DNA of 64,000 nt, from positions 87,105 to 151,104 of the forward strand of contig NZ_QEYO01000013.1 of the NCBI RefSeq assembly GCF_023718305.1, in the 5' to 3' direction. A model generated the notes under the pieces. That model was given only the letters and a program-made list of their open reading frames with translations. It was not told where the DNA came from and made no database searches. A program made the translations under genes and the position numbers. The DNA is from Gramella sp. AN32 (GTDB taxonomy: Bacteria > Bacteroidota > Bacteroidia > Flavobacteriales > Flavobacteriaceae). Below are positions 63,896 to 64,000 of the stretch, in pieces. Position 1 is the stretch's first letter; each line of letters opens with the position of its first letter.

Positions 63896-64000
63896 TTAAT
63901 TTCTTGTGCTAACGTGGGCAGGAATCTTTATCTATATTAAATTTAATACGAACTCTATGTGTGGCCGTTTTAAAAATTGGTGCTGGAAATAAAGCCCGTG

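Noticed and set aside
1..64000. CRISPR array, tRNA/rRNA genes, insertion sequences, prophage
   Set aside because: No regularly spaced repeats, clover-leaf-like sequence with CCA end, transposase motif or phage structural gene was seen on either strand. Reading by eye could miss a tRNA; tRNAscan-SE would settle it.

Overview
The window is chromosomal DNA of a Flavobacteriaceae-type bacterium (Bacteroidota), probably a marine Gramella/Salegentibacter-like organism. The base composition is AT-rich. Many genes lack a Shine-Dalgarno sequence and instead have a Bacteroidota -7 box (TAnnTTTG) just upstream. The gene content fits too: a men cluster, a fused E1 alpha/beta, GAF, DUF479 and SIMPL proteins, and lipoproteins with Bacteroidota-style signal peptides. 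The genus is inference.

1-13.2 kb: one long leftward operon for surface polysaccharide. Read in transcription order it makes UDP-GalNAcA (WbpP/TviC-type epimerase, TviB/WbpA-type dehydrogenase), then UDP-GlcA and UDP-xylose (Ugd, UXS), then dTDP-4-keto-6-deoxyglucose (RmlB, RmlA). It continues with a five-enzyme branch: NDP-hexose 2,3-dehydratase, Gfo/Idh 3-ketoreductase, DegT aminotransferase and PglD/NeuD-like N-acyltransferase. RmlC and RmlD are absent. The simplest product is a dTDP-4-acylamino-2,4,6-trideoxyhexose, a chemistry known mainly from antibiotic pathways. A GT2 glycosyltransferase and an ABC flippase-like transporter (cut by the window edge) follow. Between the operon and a LacI-family regulator lie the first 17 codons of an SDR gene and the last codons of an rmlA gene, which look like a deletion scar.

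14.3-29.9 kb: housekeeping and stress genes: DCC thioredoxin-like protein, Dps, MscS, a 1238-residue metallophosphoesterase/kinase-like/beta-barrel protein, an HD phosphohydrolase fused to a Pycsar-type (PycTM/DUF5706) membrane effector, a GAF protein, a TlpA-like lipoprotein, SIMPL protein, rhomboid protease, LpxL-like acyltransferase, GlmM and AcpH-like protein.

30-38.4 kb: an accessory, surface-oriented region. It holds a degraded astacin fragment, an intact astacin-like metalloprotease lipoprotein, three tandem paralogous lipoproteins with a shared N-terminal module and different C-terminal modules, and a LuxR-type regulator with a degenerate receiver. A repeated motif sits upstream of each paralog, plus one orphan copy.

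38.7-63.7 kb: UvrA, LOG protein, an M1-like protein without the zinc motif fused to an outer-membrane barrel, fused 2-oxoacid dehydrogenase E1, menaquinone genes (menB, menD, menF, hotdog thioesterase) with a CvfB-like S1 protein among them, an esterase, an atypical NRAMP transporter, DnaK, a umuDC pair whose UmuD lacks its catalytic residues and which has a 19-bp-arm palindrome on its promoter, SdaA, CPBP protease and a lipoprotein formylglycine-generating enzyme. The right edge holds a truncated NTF2-like gene and a possible SRAP start.

No tRNA, rRNA, CRISPR array, insertion sequence or prophage was recognised.
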